NCBI GenBank assembly: GCA_963771025.1
Contig: CAVYRL010000008.1
Span: forward strand, 612,812 to 676,811
Direction: 5' to 3'
Source of the DNA: Miltoncostaea sp963771025
GTDB taxonomy: Bacteria > Actinomycetota > Thermoleophilia > Miltoncostaeales > Miltoncostaeaceae
DNA: 64,000 bases
Below are positions 33,642-43,741 of this stretch, piece after piece. Every line of letters starts with the position of its first letter. Within the stretch, counting starts at the first letter, position 1. The translations under genes and the position numbers were made by a program. Under the pieces are notes generated by a model that worked only from the letters and a program-made list of their open reading frames with translations, searched no databases and was not told where the DNA came from.

Positions 33642-35462
33642 GTGACGCGTCATCGGAACGAGTTCGGCACCGGCGTCGATCAGCCCAACGGTGTCCTGGA
33701 CCTCGCGCGCGAGGCGGTCGTGCTGACCCGACGGTGGATCGGCCATGACCTCTCGGCCAGTCTCCGAGATGCCATCGAGCGGGCCGGCGGCGATGTGGTT
33801 CAACTCGTCGTGGTCGGTCAGTTCAAGAGGGGCAAGACCACCCTCATCAACGCCCTCCTCGGCGTCGATCTGCTGCCGCGCGCGGTCACCCCGCTGACGT
33901 CCGTGATCACGCTGCTGCGCCACGGGCCGGCTCCGCGGGCGGCGGTCATCTTCCACGACGGCCGTCGGCTCGAGATCCGGCTCGACGAGGTCGCCGACTA
34001 CGTGACCGAGCGGGGCAACCCCAGAAACGCCCGCGGAGTGCGAATCGCGGAGCTCGAGGCGCCTGCGGATCTCCTCGCCGACGGCATCACCCTGGTCGAT
34101 ACCCCCGGTACCGGCTCGATCTACCGGCACGGCACGGAGGTGGCGCGCGGCTTCCTGCCCCATGCGGACGCCGCCCTCTTCGTCGTCTCCGCCGATCCGC
34201 CCCTCTCCGCCGACGAGCGGCGTGATCTGAAGGACGTCCGCGCGAGCATCCCCGTCGTGCTCTGCGTGCTCAACAAGGTCGACCAACTGGAGCTCGCCGA
34301 TGTGGCCCTGGTGGAGTCGTTCACGCGCGAGGAGCTGGCGGCCGCCGGCCATCCAGAGGTGCCGGTGGTCTGCACGTCCGCCCGGCTGGCGCTCGAGGCC
34401 CGTATCGCCGGCGACCCTTCCGGGCTCGTCGCGAGCGGCCTTGCCGAGCTGGAGGCCCTGATCCGTTCCGAGGTCGTCGCGCGGCGGCAGTCGATCTCGC
34501 TGGAGGGCGTGCGTCGCCGGGCCCTGGCCGCCCTGGACGCGGCCGAGACGGGGGTCACCCTCGAGTTGCGCGGCGTCGAGCTGGGCGGACGGGAGGCCCG
34601 GGCCCGGCTGGGGCGCTTCCAGGAAGTGGCCGCCGAGATCCGGCGCGCGATGGCCGACGACGCCCTGGTCGCCCGGGCACGCGCCGAGCGCGTCCTGCGC
34701 GACGAGCTACCGTCCCGACTCGCCGAGCTCGTCGCGCGAAGCGCACGCGAGATCGACGGGGCGCTCACCGAGCGCGAGTCGCTGGGCGAGGCAGACGTCG
34801 CGGCGTTCCTGGGAGAGCAGGTGACGGCCGCCGTCGGGGTGTGGCTCACCGAGGTGAGAGACCTCCTCGCCGCGGGCGTGGAGCCGGCCATCGAGGAGGC
34901 CGCCGAGCGCGCCAACGCCCTGCGCGAGCGCGCGATGCGCGAGGCCGCGGCGCTCTTCGACCTCGCTCCCCCGCCGGCGCGGGCGGCGGCCGGGGAGGTC
35001 GCTCCGGACGCCGGCGGCCTGCTGCGGCTGGACTACCAGGCGACCGGTGCGCTGGAGCTCGCCACCGCGGCGGCGCGGCGCCTGGTGCCGGGTCGACTGG
35101 GCCGGCGGGCCGCCCTTCGGGCAGCTCGGGCCCGCGGCGCCGAGATGGTTGACCGGCACGCGGGTCGTCTGCGCGCCGCGGCGGCCGGAGCCGTTGACGA
35201 CTGCCTGCGCGCGACCGCTCGGACTCAGGGCCGGGCGCTCGATGAGACGCTGCGCCTGGTGGAGCGGGCGGTCGAGCGCGCCGAGGCGGGGGACGAGACC
35301 GCTGAGGAAGCTCGAGAGGCATGGCTGCAGCACCTGGATCATGTGGTGGCCGACGTCAGAGCGCTGAAGCGCGGGCTGGAGCCGCGTTCGGTCCGCTCAG
35401 GCGCCGGCCGGCGGATGCGCGATCCGGTGCCCGACGCCGAAACGGCGGCCCCCGATGGGTGA
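33642..35462 (+). CDS. Dynamin-like GTPase
   Basis: The 606-residue protein has an N-terminal GTPase domain of the dynamin/YdjA class: P-loop GQFKRGKTTLINALLG near residue 60, switch I-type Thr in PLTSV, G3 DTPGTGS and G4 NKVD. The rest is long alpha-helical, Ala/Arg/Glu-rich sequence (about residues 290-600) that fits stalk helices. Bacterial dynamin-like proteins act on membranes. The adjoining DUF6062-like gene overlaps its end by eight bases. The start is a GTG; upstream the two MutS-like genes run the other way. Confidence 0.85.
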   Translation: MTRHRNEFGTGVDQPNGVLDLAREAVVLTRRWIGHDLSASLRDAIERAGGDVVQLVVVGQFKRGKTTLINALLGVDLLPRAVTPLTSVITLLRHGPAPRAAVIFHDGRRLEIRLDEVADYVTERGNPRNARGVRIAELEAPADLLADGITLVDTPGTGSIYRHGTEVARGFLPHADAALFVVSADPPLSADERRDLKDVRASIPVVLCVLNKVDQLELADVALVESFTREELAAAGHPEVPVVCTSARLALEARIAGDPSGLVASGLAELEALIRSEVVARRQSISLEGVRRRALAALDAAETGVTLELRGVELGGREARARLGRFQEVAAEIRRAMADDALVARARAERVLRDELPSRLAELVARSAREIDGALTERESLGEADVAAFLGEQVTAAVGVWLTEVRDLLAAGVEPAIEEAAERANALRERAMREAAALFDLAPPPARAAAGEVAPDAGGLLRLDYQATGALELATAAARRLVPGRLGRRAALRAARARGAEMVDRHAGRLRAAAAGAVDDCLRATARTQGRALDETLRLVERAVERAEAGDETAEEAREAWLQHLDHVVADVRALKRGLEPRSVRSGAGRRMRDPVPDAETAAPDG

Positions 35463-36159
35463 GTTCGGAGCGATCGGCGACCTCGCGGGCGCCGAGGCCC
35501 TCGACGCGATGGTCCAGCCGGGCTGCCCCCTGTGCTCGGTGATGGCGGCCCACGAGCGCCGCTATATCGAGGCGTTCTGGCCCGCGGCGCGCACCGATCC
35601 CCATCTGCGCGAGCGGTTCTGGGCCGCCGGAGGCTTCTGCGGTCGGCACGCATGGCTCTTTCAGCACCACCTGGCGGCGTGGGAGGGCGGTCCGGCGGCG
35701 GCCGACCTCTACGGACGGCTGGCCGAGCGCGACCTCTCCGCGATCGAGGAGCGGCTGAGCCGGCTCCACAGACCGCGACGCCGAGCGCGGACGCTGCCGT
35801 GGCCGGCGCGCCAGGACCGATGCCTCGCCTGCAGCGACGGCGATCGTGCTCTGGTCCGCAAGGCGGCCTTCCTCGTTCTCGCCCTCGACACCGAGGAGGC
35901 ACGCCGGCGGTACACGATCTCCGACGGCCCCTGCCTTCCGCACCTCGGGGCGCTCGTCGAGCAGGCCGTGGCCGAGGACGCCGACACGGCCCGCTTCCTG
36001 CTCGAGGATTGGCGTCGCCGGCTCCACCGCCTGAGCCATGGGCTGTCCGAATACCGTCGAAAGCGCGACGTCCGGTACGCCGACGAACCACGGGGCGCGG
36101 AGCAGCGCTCGTGGACGGAGGCGATCCGGCGCTTCGCCGGGGAGCCGCCGACCCGGTGA
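35455..36159 (+). CDS. DUF6062-like cysteine-pair protein
   Basis: The 234-residue protein has repeated Cys motifs: CPLC near residue 24, FCGRHAW near 62, CLAC near 124, and a final CLPHL. This layout (CPLC ... GGFCxRHAW) resembles the DUF6062 family, which probably binds a metal or a redox cluster. It is coupled to the dynamin-like gene by an eight-base overlap. Function unknown. Confidence 0.78.
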   Translation: MGEFGAIGDLAGAEALDAMVQPGCPLCSVMAAHERRYIEAFWPAARTDPHLRERFWAAGGFCGRHAWLFQHHLAAWEGGPAAADLYGRLAERDLSAIEERLSRLHRPRRRARTLPWPARQDRCLACSDGDRALVRKAAFLVLALDTEEARRRYTISDGPCLPHLGALVEQAVAEDADTARFLLEDWRRRLHRLSHGLSEYRRKRDVRYADEPRGAEQRSWTEAIRRFAGEPPTR

Positions 36160-36346
36160 GAGGCTGCTGGAGACGGCGCACCGCCTCCGGGCCGCCGGCT
36201 TGGTCGCGGCTCGGCGGCCGGCGATGCTCGGACCGGTCGGCGGCAACCCCGCGATGGCCGACCGGGTCACCGCGCCGGCCACCGTTGTGGTTGGCTCGCA
36301 TCGCCACCCGGCATCGCGTCGGAGGCATCGATCCCTGGAGGCGATC

Positions 36347-37624
36347 GTGACCGAGATTACGGCTGTTGACGCTCGCGAGATCCTCGACTCGCGCGGCAAC
36401 CCGACGCTCGAGGTGGATGTGGCCCTGTCGTCGGGAGCACGCGCCGTCGCGGCCGTGCCCTCGGGGGCGTCGACCGGCACGCGCGAGGCCGTCGAGCGGC
36501 GCGACGGCGACGCCGCCCGCTACGGCGGCAAGGGCGTCCTCGGCGCGGTCGCCACCGTGCAGGGCGAGCTCGCCTCGCTCCTCGCCGGGCGGCCGGTTGA
36601 CGACCAGCAGGCCATCGACGCCGCGATGATCGGGGCCGACGGGACCGACAACAAGAGCCGCCTCGGGGCCAACGCGATTCTCGGCTGCTCGCTCGCGATC
36701 GCCCGCGCCGCCGCGGCGGAGGACGGGGTCCCCCTCTACCGGCGGCTGGGAGGCGAGGGGGCCACCCTCCTCCCCATCCCCTTCTTCAACATCCTCAACG
36801 GCGGCGCGCACGCCGACAACTCGGTGGACATGCAGGAGTTCATGGTCGCACCGGTCGGGGCGCCGAGCTTCGCCGAGGGGCTGCGCTGGGGGGCGGAGGT
36901 CTACCACGCGCTCAAAGGCGAGCTGCGCTCGCGCGGGCTCTCGACCGGGATCGGCGACGAGGGCGGCTTCGCGCCCGACCTCTCCCACAACCGCGACGCG
37001 ATCGAGCTGGTGATCGCCGGCATCGAACGGGCGGGCTTTCGGCCGGGCACGGACGTGGCCATCGGCCTCGACCCCGCCGCCTCCGAGTTCCGCCGCGAGG
37101 GTGCCTACGTGCTCGCCGGCGAGGGCCGCACCCTCTCCAGCGACGAGCTCGTCGAGTACTGGGCCGAGCTCGCCGACGCGTATCCGCTCGTGATGTTGGA
37201 GGACGGGCTGGCGGAGGACGACTGGCCGGGTTGGCAGGCGCTCACCCGCCGGCTCGGGGATCGACTCGAGCTCGTCGGTGACGACATCTTCGTCACCAAC
37301 CCGGCGATCGTCGCGGAGGGCGTGCGCCAGGGCGTCGCCAACTCGGTCCTCATCAAGCTCAATCAGATCGGCACGGTGACCGAGACGCTCGCCGCGATCG
37401 AGCTCGCCCGATCCTCGGGCTACCGCTCATTCGTCTCGCACCGCTCCGGTGAGACCTGGGACGACTTCATCGCCGACCTCGCGGTCGCCACCGGCGCGGG
37501 ACGGATCAAGAGCGGCGCCCCCGTCCGCGGAGAGCGAGTCGCCAAGTACAACCGGCTGCTGGCGATCGAGCGAGACCTCGGAAGCCAGGGTCGCTACGCG
37601 GGCGGGCCGCCCAGCAGTCGATGA
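36347..37624 (+). CDS. eno: Enolase
   Basis: Enolase converts 2-phosphoglycerate to phosphoenolpyruvate. The 425-residue protein has all hallmarks: EILDSRGNPTLEV, VPSGASTGTREAVE, NILNGGAHADN, the metal/catalytic segments VAIGLDPAASEF (Asp), MLEDGLAEDDW (Glu), GDDIFVTN (Asp), the catalytic lysine in LIKLNQIGT and SHRSGET. The GTG at 36347 is preceded by a GGAGG ribosome site and begins the normal enolase N-terminus. The gene stands alone. Confidence 0.98.
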   Translation: MTEITAVDAREILDSRGNPTLEVDVALSSGARAVAAVPSGASTGTREAVERRDGDAARYGGKGVLGAVATVQGELASLLAGRPVDDQQAIDAAMIGADGTDNKSRLGANAILGCSLAIARAAAAEDGVPLYRRLGGEGATLLPIPFFNILNGGAHADNSVDMQEFMVAPVGAPSFAEGLRWGAEVYHALKGELRSRGLSTGIGDEGGFAPDLSHNRDAIELVIAGIERAGFRPGTDVAIGLDPAASEFRREGAYVLAGEGRTLSSDELVEYWAELADAYPLVMLEDGLAEDDWPGWQALTRRLGDRLELVGDDIFVTNPAIVAEGVRQGVANSVLIKLNQIGTVTETLAAIELARSSGYRSFVSHRSGETWDDFIADLAVATGAGRIKSGAPVRGERVAKYNRLLAIERDLGSQGRYAGGPPSSR

Positions 37625-37664
37625 AACCGCTGCTCGGAGTCGGACGACCGCTCAGCGCAGTGAC

Positions 37665-37692
37665 GGCGACGATGGGAGTCGAACCCATGAAT
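37665..37692 (-). repeat. tRNA-Cys 3' fragment (acceptor and T arm only)
   Basis: The minus-strand sequence has a T arm ATGGG-TTCGACT-CCCAT and the 3' acceptor CGTCGCC, identical to the copies at 43742 and 48160. The similarity stops a few bases into the variable region, so no anticodon remains. It is 40 bases after the enolase stop. Confidence 0.7.
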
Positions 37693-37828
37693 GGCCGATG
37701 GATGAGAGGTGGACCCGAGGGCGACCTCGGGGAGGACGGCGCCCCTTGACAGGCGCCCGCCGACGTATCCCCATAAGGGGCGCCGACGCGCGGGCCCGGC
37801 GCGTGGCGACGAACCCCGGAGGCACGGC

Positions 37829-39364
37829 ATGCGCGTTCCCCTGACCCTCATCGACTTTCTGGATCGCGGGGAGCTGCACGGCCCGAGGGTCGCCGTGGTG
37901 GACGAGCCCGAGGGTCCCGCCTCGCTCGGCGAGGTCTCCCACGCCGAGGTGGCGCGCCGGGCGCGCGGCATGGCGTGCGCCCTCGATCGCATGGGCGTCG
38001 CCCACGGAGCCCGGGTGGCGATCGTCAGCCCCAACTCGGCGCGCTTCGTGGTCGCCCTCTATGGCGTGAGCGCCTTCGGTCGGGTGCTGGTGCCGGTCAA
38101 CTTCCGCCTCAACGCCGAGGAGGTCGGCTACATCGTGCGCCACTCGGGCGCCGAGGTGCTGCTCGTGGATCCCGAGCACGACGAGGCGCTCACCGGCGTC
38201 GACGCCCCCCATCGCTTCAGGCTCGACGGCGTCGAGGACGCCGACCTCTTCTCGCCCACCGACGACGAACCGGCGCGATGGGATCCCGACGAGGACGCCA
38301 CCGCCTCGATCAACTACACCTCCGGCACCACCGCGCGGCCCAAGGGGGTGCAGCTCACCCACCGGACGCTCTGGCTGCACGCGGTCAGCATCGGGTGGCA
38401 CCTGGGGGTGGGGCAGGGGGACGTCTACCTCCAGGGCCAGCCCCTCTTCCACTGCAACGGCTGGGGGCTTCCATACGGGCTCACCGCGATGGGCGCGCGC
38501 CAGGTGATGCTCCGGAGGATCGACGGCGCCGAGATCCTCAGGCGCGTCGAGCGCCACGGGGCGACCTTCACCGTCGGGGCACCCGCGGTGCTCGACGCCG
38601 TCCTCGCCGCCAACGCGGCCCGGGACGAAGACGGACCGGCCCCCGGCCGGGGCACGATGCGCATGTTCCTGGGCGGCGCCCCGCCGTCCACGACCACGAT
38701 CGGACGCACCGAGAGGGAGCTGGGCTGGGAGCTGATGCACGGCTACGGCCTCACCGAGAGCGCGCCGTTGCTCACGGTCAACTGCCCGATGCCCGACGAG
38801 GCCGGCCGTCCGGCCGAGGAGCGCGCCCGACGCCTGGCCCGCCAGGGCATGTCGGCGCTCGGCGTGCGCGTGCGGGTGGACCGTCACGGGGAGGTGCTCG
38901 GACGCTCGAACCACGTGATGGCCGGCTACTGGGCCGACCCCGATGCCACCGAGGCGGCGATCGAGGACGGCTGGCTCCACACCGGCGACGGCGGGTTGAT
39001 CGACGACGAGAACCTGCTCACGATCACCGACCGCAAGAAGGACGTCATCCTCTCCGGAGGCGAGAACGTCTCGTCGATCGAGGTGGAGGACTGCCTCTAC
39101 GCGCATCCGGATGTACGCGAGGTGGCGGTGATCGGGGTCCCCTCGCAGCGCTGGGGCGAGACCGTGAAGGCGCTGGTCGTGCTGCGCGCGGGAGCCGACG
39201 TTGACGAGGCCGGCCTGATCGCCTTCGCGCGCGAGCGGATCGCCCACTTCAAGTGCCCGACCTCCGTGGAGCTGCGCGAGGCGCTGCCCCGCACCGCCAC
39301 GGGGAAGATCCAGAAATTCCGCCTGCGGGCGCCCTACTGGGAGGGGGTCGCGCGGCCGGGCTGA
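37829..39364 (+). CDS. AMP-dependent acyl-CoA synthetase/ligase
   Basis: The 511-residue protein is an acyl-activating enzyme. The AMP-binding P-loop is INYTSGTTARPKGVQLTHRT, the A5-type motif is HGYGLTES, A7 is WLHTGDGG, A8 is ITDRKKDVILSGGENVSS and the catalytic lysine is in PRTATGKIQKF. It would form an acyl-AMP and then acyl-CoA from a fatty or aromatic acid; the residue set (QPLFHCNGWG) resembles the medium-chain/fatty acid group. Single gene with a GGAGG ribosome site. Confidence 0.93.
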   Translation: MRVPLTLIDFLDRGELHGPRVAVVDEPEGPASLGEVSHAEVARRARGMACALDRMGVAHGARVAIVSPNSARFVVALYGVSAFGRVLVPVNFRLNAEEVGYIVRHSGAEVLLVDPEHDEALTGVDAPHRFRLDGVEDADLFSPTDDEPARWDPDEDATASINYTSGTTARPKGVQLTHRTLWLHAVSIGWHLGVGQGDVYLQGQPLFHCNGWGLPYGLTAMGARQVMLRRIDGAEILRRVERHGATFTVGAPAVLDAVLAANAARDEDGPAPGRGTMRMFLGGAPPSTTTIGRTERELGWELMHGYGLTESAPLLTVNCPMPDEAGRPAEERARRLARQGMSALGVRVRVDRHGEVLGRSNHVMAGYWADPDATEAAIEDGWLHTGDGGLIDDENLLTITDRKKDVILSGGENVSSIEVEDCLYAHPDVREVAVIGVPSQRWGETVKALVVLRAGADVDEAGLIAFARERIAHFKCPTSVELREALPRTATGKIQKFRLRAPYWEGVARPG

Positions 39365-39742
39365 AACGCTCGCCACGACATCGCGGGGACGACCCCCTCG
39401 CGGGCCGGGAGCCGGGCGCCTGCTCGTGACCTCGGGGACGGCGGGCGCCTTTGGTGGCGGTCATGGGGCGCGCACGGCCCGAGCGCGGGCGGCGACGGCA
39501 ACGACCATCGGCTGCGCGCATCCCCGTCCGCCCCGGGCGTGAGCTGCGGGGAGGTCACGGCGAGGAACTTTTGAGTCGTGGGCCGGGGCCCATCACTTCG
39601 ACGTGGACCACCACGGGATCGCGCGTGAGTAGATCGGGGCTGCCGACCGGAACCGGCGCCTACGGAGCCGGTCGCCGCTTCTGTTGGCGACGACCGCCCG
39701 GCTCACCGAGACTCGGACGCCCCGGTGAGCCCAGGTGCTCGA
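39365..39742. other. Intergenic region, nothing recognised
   Basis: GC-rich sequence between convergent genes. No reading frame with a recognisable domain and no strong hairpin were noted. Confidence 0.4.
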
Positions 39743-40336
39743 TCACGCCACCCCGGGCGCCCAGGGGACGGGGCGGTTTGGGATCCCCGGCTCGCCGACG
39801 GGCGCGCACGACGCGTTGAACCACAGGTAGATGTTCTTGGTGATGTTCCTGATCGGGGCCGGTCGGTGCCAGATCAGCTTGACGTGCACCTTCCAGTCGA
39901 GGTTCGCGCTGACGTTGTCGCTGAGCGCCCTCATGGTGTACGAGTGGCGCTTGTTCTGGATCAGGTAGGGCGTCTTTGCCGACCGCCAGGAGCGGGAGTA
40001 GTTCAGGCCGGAGGTGGTCGGCTCGAGGCGCACCTTGGCCTCCATGTGGTCGGCCCAGTCGCCGATCCCGGAGTAATTGACGACCGTCATCCTGACCGCG
40101 ATCTTCGCGCGGGCGGTGTTGGCCGGTCCGGCCACGCAGGCCACGCCGACCCGCGAGTTGTTGTGGATCAGCCGGGGGGGCTTCTTGGCGAGCGCCTGCT
40201 GGGGGGCGAGGCCCCCGCCCACCACGGCGCAGGCCGCGAGGGCCAGTGCCACCGCGCCGGCGCCCCACCACAGCCGGTGGCGGCCCGGCCCGGCCGGTCC
40301 CCGATCGCGCCCGTGCACCTGCTCTTTGACGCCCAC
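39743..40336 (-). CDS. Secreted or membrane-anchored hypothetical protein
   Basis: The 197-residue protein has a basic N-terminus and one hydrophobic segment (WGAGAVALALAACAVVGGGLA) that reads as a signal peptide or anchor. The remaining 150 residues form a likely beta-rich extracellular domain (IAVRMTVVNYSGIGDWADHMEAKVRLEPTT, WKVHVKLIWH) with two cysteines (one early, one near the end). No family recognised. GTG at 40336 has a GGGGAGG ribosome site. Confidence 0.6.
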   Translation of the reverse strand: MGVKEQVHGRDRGPAGPGRHRLWWGAGAVALALAACAVVGGGLAPQQALAKKPPRLIHNNSRVGVACVAGPANTARAKIAVRMTVVNYSGIGDWADHMEAKVRLEPTTSGLNYSRSWRSAKTPYLIQNKRHSYTMRALSDNVSANLDWKVHVKLIWHRPAPIRNITKNIYLWFNASCAPVGEPGIPNRPVPWAPGVA

Positions 40337-40852
40337 GATGCCCTCCCCATCGCTGATGTCCGGCGCGGTCCCGCATCGGGTGACCGCTGCCGTCTGCATG
40401 TCGCCGGTCGGATGATGCGGGCGTGATGGGCGTCGACGCACCCGACGTTCTGGGGGTTTGCCGCCCGTCATTCGCTGGGCGCCGCCTTCGGCGCCGATGT
40501 CGCGGTCAATCGTCGATCACGAATGGGACGGTGAGGGGCACCCATGCACGAGAGCCCGCCCCCCGAAGGCGATGGGGAACCCACCACCGAGGTGCGCGCG
40601 AGGGTTCGCGCCAGTTCACCTGGCTCTCCCTACCGAGGAGGGCTCGCACGGTCTCCCGAGCGCGGACAACGACCCCGCGACAGTGGCGACCGCGCCCTCG
40701 GAATCTCGCTCGGGCCCGCGGCAGCCGCCTGCGCTTGCCTCTCCACGAGGGCTGCCACAGCCACCGTGCGGCTGACAGGCCGCGCGGAGCCCAACGCCGT
40801 GGCGTGGGACGTGCGCGAACGGCGGCGGCGCTGAGCCGGGGCGGCGGCGCCC
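40337..40852. other. Intergenic region with a short repeat
   Basis: No gene supported. The stretch at 40591-40615 matches 48261-48285 at 23 of 25 bases; the second copy lies next to a tRNA-Cys fragment. The meaning is unclear. Confidence 0.35.
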
Positions 40853-41728
40853 TCAGGCGCTGGGCTTGCCGATCGCCGCCCCCTTGCGGGCGTTGAAGCC
40901 CTCGAGCATCTGCTCCACGCTGCTCTCCTTCGAGGCCTCCAGGAGCCCCGCGTACTGCTCGTTCAGCGTGGCGCGCTGCTCGCGGTAGACGATGCCGAGC
41001 TTGAACCCGCCCTGCAGGGCGAGGTTGAACGCCGCGGACTTGTCCGAGGCGTCGTGATCGGGCGACACGTCCGTGACCAGTTCTTTCCACTCGTCCTGGT
41101 GGTTGTTGAACACGACGCACGGGGACATGGCGTCGATGTAGGAGAACCCGCGGTGCTCCATCGCCTCCACGATCAGCTCGGTGAGCACCTTGGTGCTGAA
41201 GGAGGCGCCGCGGGCCACGAACGTGGCTCCGGAGGCGATGGCGAAGGCCAGCGTGTTGAGCGGCGTCTCGAGGTTGCCCCAGGGGGTGGAGGGGGCCTTC
41301 TGATCGGTGAGCGAAGTCGGCGACGCCTGGCCCTTGGTGAGGCCGTAGATCTCGTTGTCCATCACGAGGTAGGTGATGTCCACGTTGCGCCGCGCGGCGT
41401 GCGGGAAGTGCCCGGCGCCGATGGCGAAGCCGTCGCCGTCGCCACCGACCGCGATGACGTTCAGGTCCGGGTTCGCGAGCTTCACGCCCATCGCCACCGG
41501 CAGGGGACGCCCGTGAAGGCTGTGGAAGCCGTAGGTTGACACGAAGCCCGGCAGCCGGCTCGAGCAGCCGATCCCCGAGACGACCACGGTCTTCGCCGGG
41601 TCGAGGTCGAGTTGCGCGAACGCCCGGTAGAGCGAGGCGAGGACACCGAAGTCACCGCAGCCGGGACACCAGATGGGCTTCAGGTCCGACTTGTAGTCCG
41701 TGGGCTTGCGCTGGGGGGTGGTGCTCAC
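40853..41728 (-). CDS. korB: 2-oxoacid:ferredoxin oxidoreductase beta subunit
   Basis: The 291-residue subunit binds thiamine diphosphate and oxidatively decarboxylates 2-oxoacids (probably 2-oxoglutarate) to acyl-CoA with reduction of ferredoxin. It shows WCPGCGDFGV (cluster/TPP region), the GIGCSSR segment and the TPP motif GDGDGFAIGAGHFPHAARRNVDITYLVMDN. The GTG overlaps the alpha-subunit stop by four bases. Thiamine for this enzyme links to the thiamine operon at 54.5-58.6 kb. Confidence 0.94.
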   Translation of the reverse strand: MSTTPQRKPTDYKSDLKPIWCPGCGDFGVLASLYRAFAQLDLDPAKTVVVSGIGCSSRLPGFVSTYGFHSLHGRPLPVAMGVKLANPDLNVIAVGGDGDGFAIGAGHFPHAARRNVDITYLVMDNEIYGLTKGQASPTSLTDQKAPSTPWGNLETPLNTLAFAIASGATFVARGASFSTKVLTELIVEAMEHRGFSYIDAMSPCVVFNNHQDEWKELVTDVSPDHDASDKSAAFNLALQGGFKLGIVYREQRATLNEQYAGLLEASKESSVEQMLEGFNARKGAAIGKPSA

Positions 41729-43437
41729 GTGGTGACCCTTTCCATGATGACGTCGAACACGTCGGCGGCGGCGAACGGCAGGCCGTCGCACTTGGCGTGG
41801 CTCTCGACCGTGAGGTCGCACTCGCCGCGCACGAGGCGCGCGAGCTGCCCGGTGAAGTTGACCTCGACCACGACGACCCGCCGGGCATTCGCGGCGAAGC
41901 GCTCGACCTGGTCGGCGGGGAACGGCCCGAGCACCCTGGGGTAGAAGGCCCCGACCGAGAGGCCCTCGGCACGGGCGAGGTCGACCGCCTCGCGCACCGC
42001 GCCATACGTCGAGCCGAACCCGATGAGGGCGATCTCCGGCTGTGGGTCTCCGTAGAGCTCGTGGCGGGCAGCGCCGTTCTTCAGCGGATCGAGCTTCGCC
42101 CACCGCTTGGTCTGCATCGCCACGTGGTTCTCGGGCGTGTAGCACGGGTGCCCGTACTCGTCGTGCTCGATCCCCGTCGCGACGTAGCGCCCGTTCTCCT
42201 CGCCGGGGATCCCCATCGGCGACACCGAGTCCTCGGTGAGCGCGTATCGCCTGTACTCGCCCTCCACCTCGGCGGCCGTCGTGCGCTCCCAGAGCTCCAC
42301 GTCGCTGATGTCCGGTTTGTTGATGACCTCCATCCGGGTCGCCAGGCCCTGGTCGGTGAGCAGGATCACCGGCACCTGGTAGCGCTCGGAGTAGTTGAAG
42401 GCGTCGATCGTGGCCCAGAAGCAGTCCTCCACGGTGATCGGGGCGATGACCACCCGCGGCGCCTCGCCGTGGCCGGCGTAGAGCGCGTGCTGGAGGTCGG
42501 ACTGCTCGGTCTTGGTCGGCAGGCCGGTCGACGGGCCGCCGCGCTGGGCGTCGACGATGACGCAGGGGATCTCGGCGGTCCCGGCGTACCCGAGCACCTC
42601 GGTCATGAGGGAGAGCCCCGGGCCGGAGGTGGCGCTCATCGCCTTCGCCCCGGTGTACGACGCGCCGAGGACCGCGCAGATGGAGGCGATCTCGTCCTCG
42701 CACTGGATGGTGATACCGCCGACCTGGGGCAGCTTCGCGGAGAGCCACTCGAGGATGTCCGACGCCGGAGTGATGGGGTACCCGGCGAAGAAATCGAGGC
42801 CGGCGGCGATCGCGCCGACGGCGATGGCCTGGTTGCCCGACAGGAGGATGCGGTCCTCCTCGACCTCGACGGCCCTGGTGATCTCGAGCGATCCCTGGAG
42901 GTCGCCGCTCTCTTCCCCGCCGGCCCGCAGGGCGGCGATGTTGGCGTCGGCCACGCCCTGTTTGTGGGCGTAGCGCCGCAGCACGAGCTCCTCGATGGGC
43001 GTCGTGTCGAAGGAGATGACGCCCGCGACGGCGCCCACGGCGACCATGTTCTTGGCTCGCAGCGACCCGCCGATCTCCTTCGCGAGCTTCTCCATGCGCA
43101 CCGGCCGCGCGCGCGGCGCGAAGTCCTCCGGGATCTCGACCGCGGTCTCGTCGTAGAGGATGACGCCGTCCGGCCCGAGGGAGTCCCAGTGCAGCTCCCA
43201 GGCCTCCTGGTTGAAGCAGACCAGCAGGTCCACGTACTTGCCGTGGCTGAAGATCCGCTCCTCGCCCATGCGCACCTGGTACATGCACGGGCCGCCCTTG
43301 ATCTCGGCCGGGTAGGTGCGGAACGTCTGGGTCCAGTACCCGCCCCGCGCCGCGGCCTGCGTGAGGATGTCCCCTGATGAGATGACTCCCTCACCGGATT
43401 CGCCGGCGAGCCTGATCACGACGTTCTTGCGGGGCAA
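41725..43437 (-). CDS. korA: 2-oxoacid:ferredoxin oxidoreductase alpha subunit (gamma-alpha fusion)
   Basis: The 570-residue protein fuses the gamma domain (residues 1-190, starting IRLAGESGEGVISSGDIL) to the alpha domain (GNQAIAVGAIAAGLDFFAGYPITPASDILEWL, then CEDEIASICAVLGASYTGAKAMSATSGPGLSLM). Pairing with KorB completes the ab-type enzyme that uses ferredoxin, as in mycobacteria. The start is TTG at 43437 with an AGGAGG ribosome site. No adjacent ferredoxin gene. Confidence 0.95.
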   Translation of the reverse strand: MPRKNVVIRLAGESGEGVISSGDILTQAAARGGYWTQTFRTYPAEIKGGPCMYQVRMGEERIFSHGKYVDLLVCFNQEAWELHWDSLGPDGVILYDETAVEIPEDFAPRARPVRMEKLAKEIGGSLRAKNMVAVGAVAGVISFDTTPIEELVLRRYAHKQGVADANIAALRAGGEESGDLQGSLEITRAVEVEEDRILLSGNQAIAVGAIAAGLDFFAGYPITPASDILEWLSAKLPQVGGITIQCEDEIASICAVLGASYTGAKAMSATSGPGLSLMTEVLGYAGTAEIPCVIVDAQRGGPSTGLPTKTEQSDLQHALYAGHGEAPRVVIAPITVEDCFWATIDAFNYSERYQVPVILLTDQGLATRMEVINKPDISDVELWERTTAAEVEGEYRRYALTEDSVSPMGIPGEENGRYVATGIEHDEYGHPCYTPENHVAMQTKRWAKLDPLKNGAARHELYGDPQPEIALIGFGSTYGAVREAVDLARAEGLSVGAFYPRVLGPFPADQVERFAANARRVVVVEVNFTGQLARLVRGECDLTVESHAKCDGLPFAAADVFDVIMERVTT

Positions 43438-43741
43438 TTCTCGCCTCCTGGTCGCGCGCCCGGCGCACGCCGAAGGCCCGCTCGGTCCGCCCTTTGACGT
43501 TCCACCGCTGACGGCCGCATGCGAGGCGATGTGGCCCCGTGGGCGGACGCCGCAGGATCGTATCCTCGGCCCAACCGACTAGCAAGAATCCTCACGATCA
43601 TCGCCCCCGCCGGACTGACGGAACTGCGCGGCAAGGAGCGCCACTGAAGGTGGGGTTTGGCGGGACCTGGCGGGAAGCGCCGAGCCTTCCAGCTCGCGGA
43701 GATCCCCCTCTGCGTGCGGGTAACGCGCTGTTCATCGAAGA

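Noticed and set aside
41536..43377. Long plus-strand frame opposite korA
   Set aside because: Antisense shadow of a gene with complete motifs.
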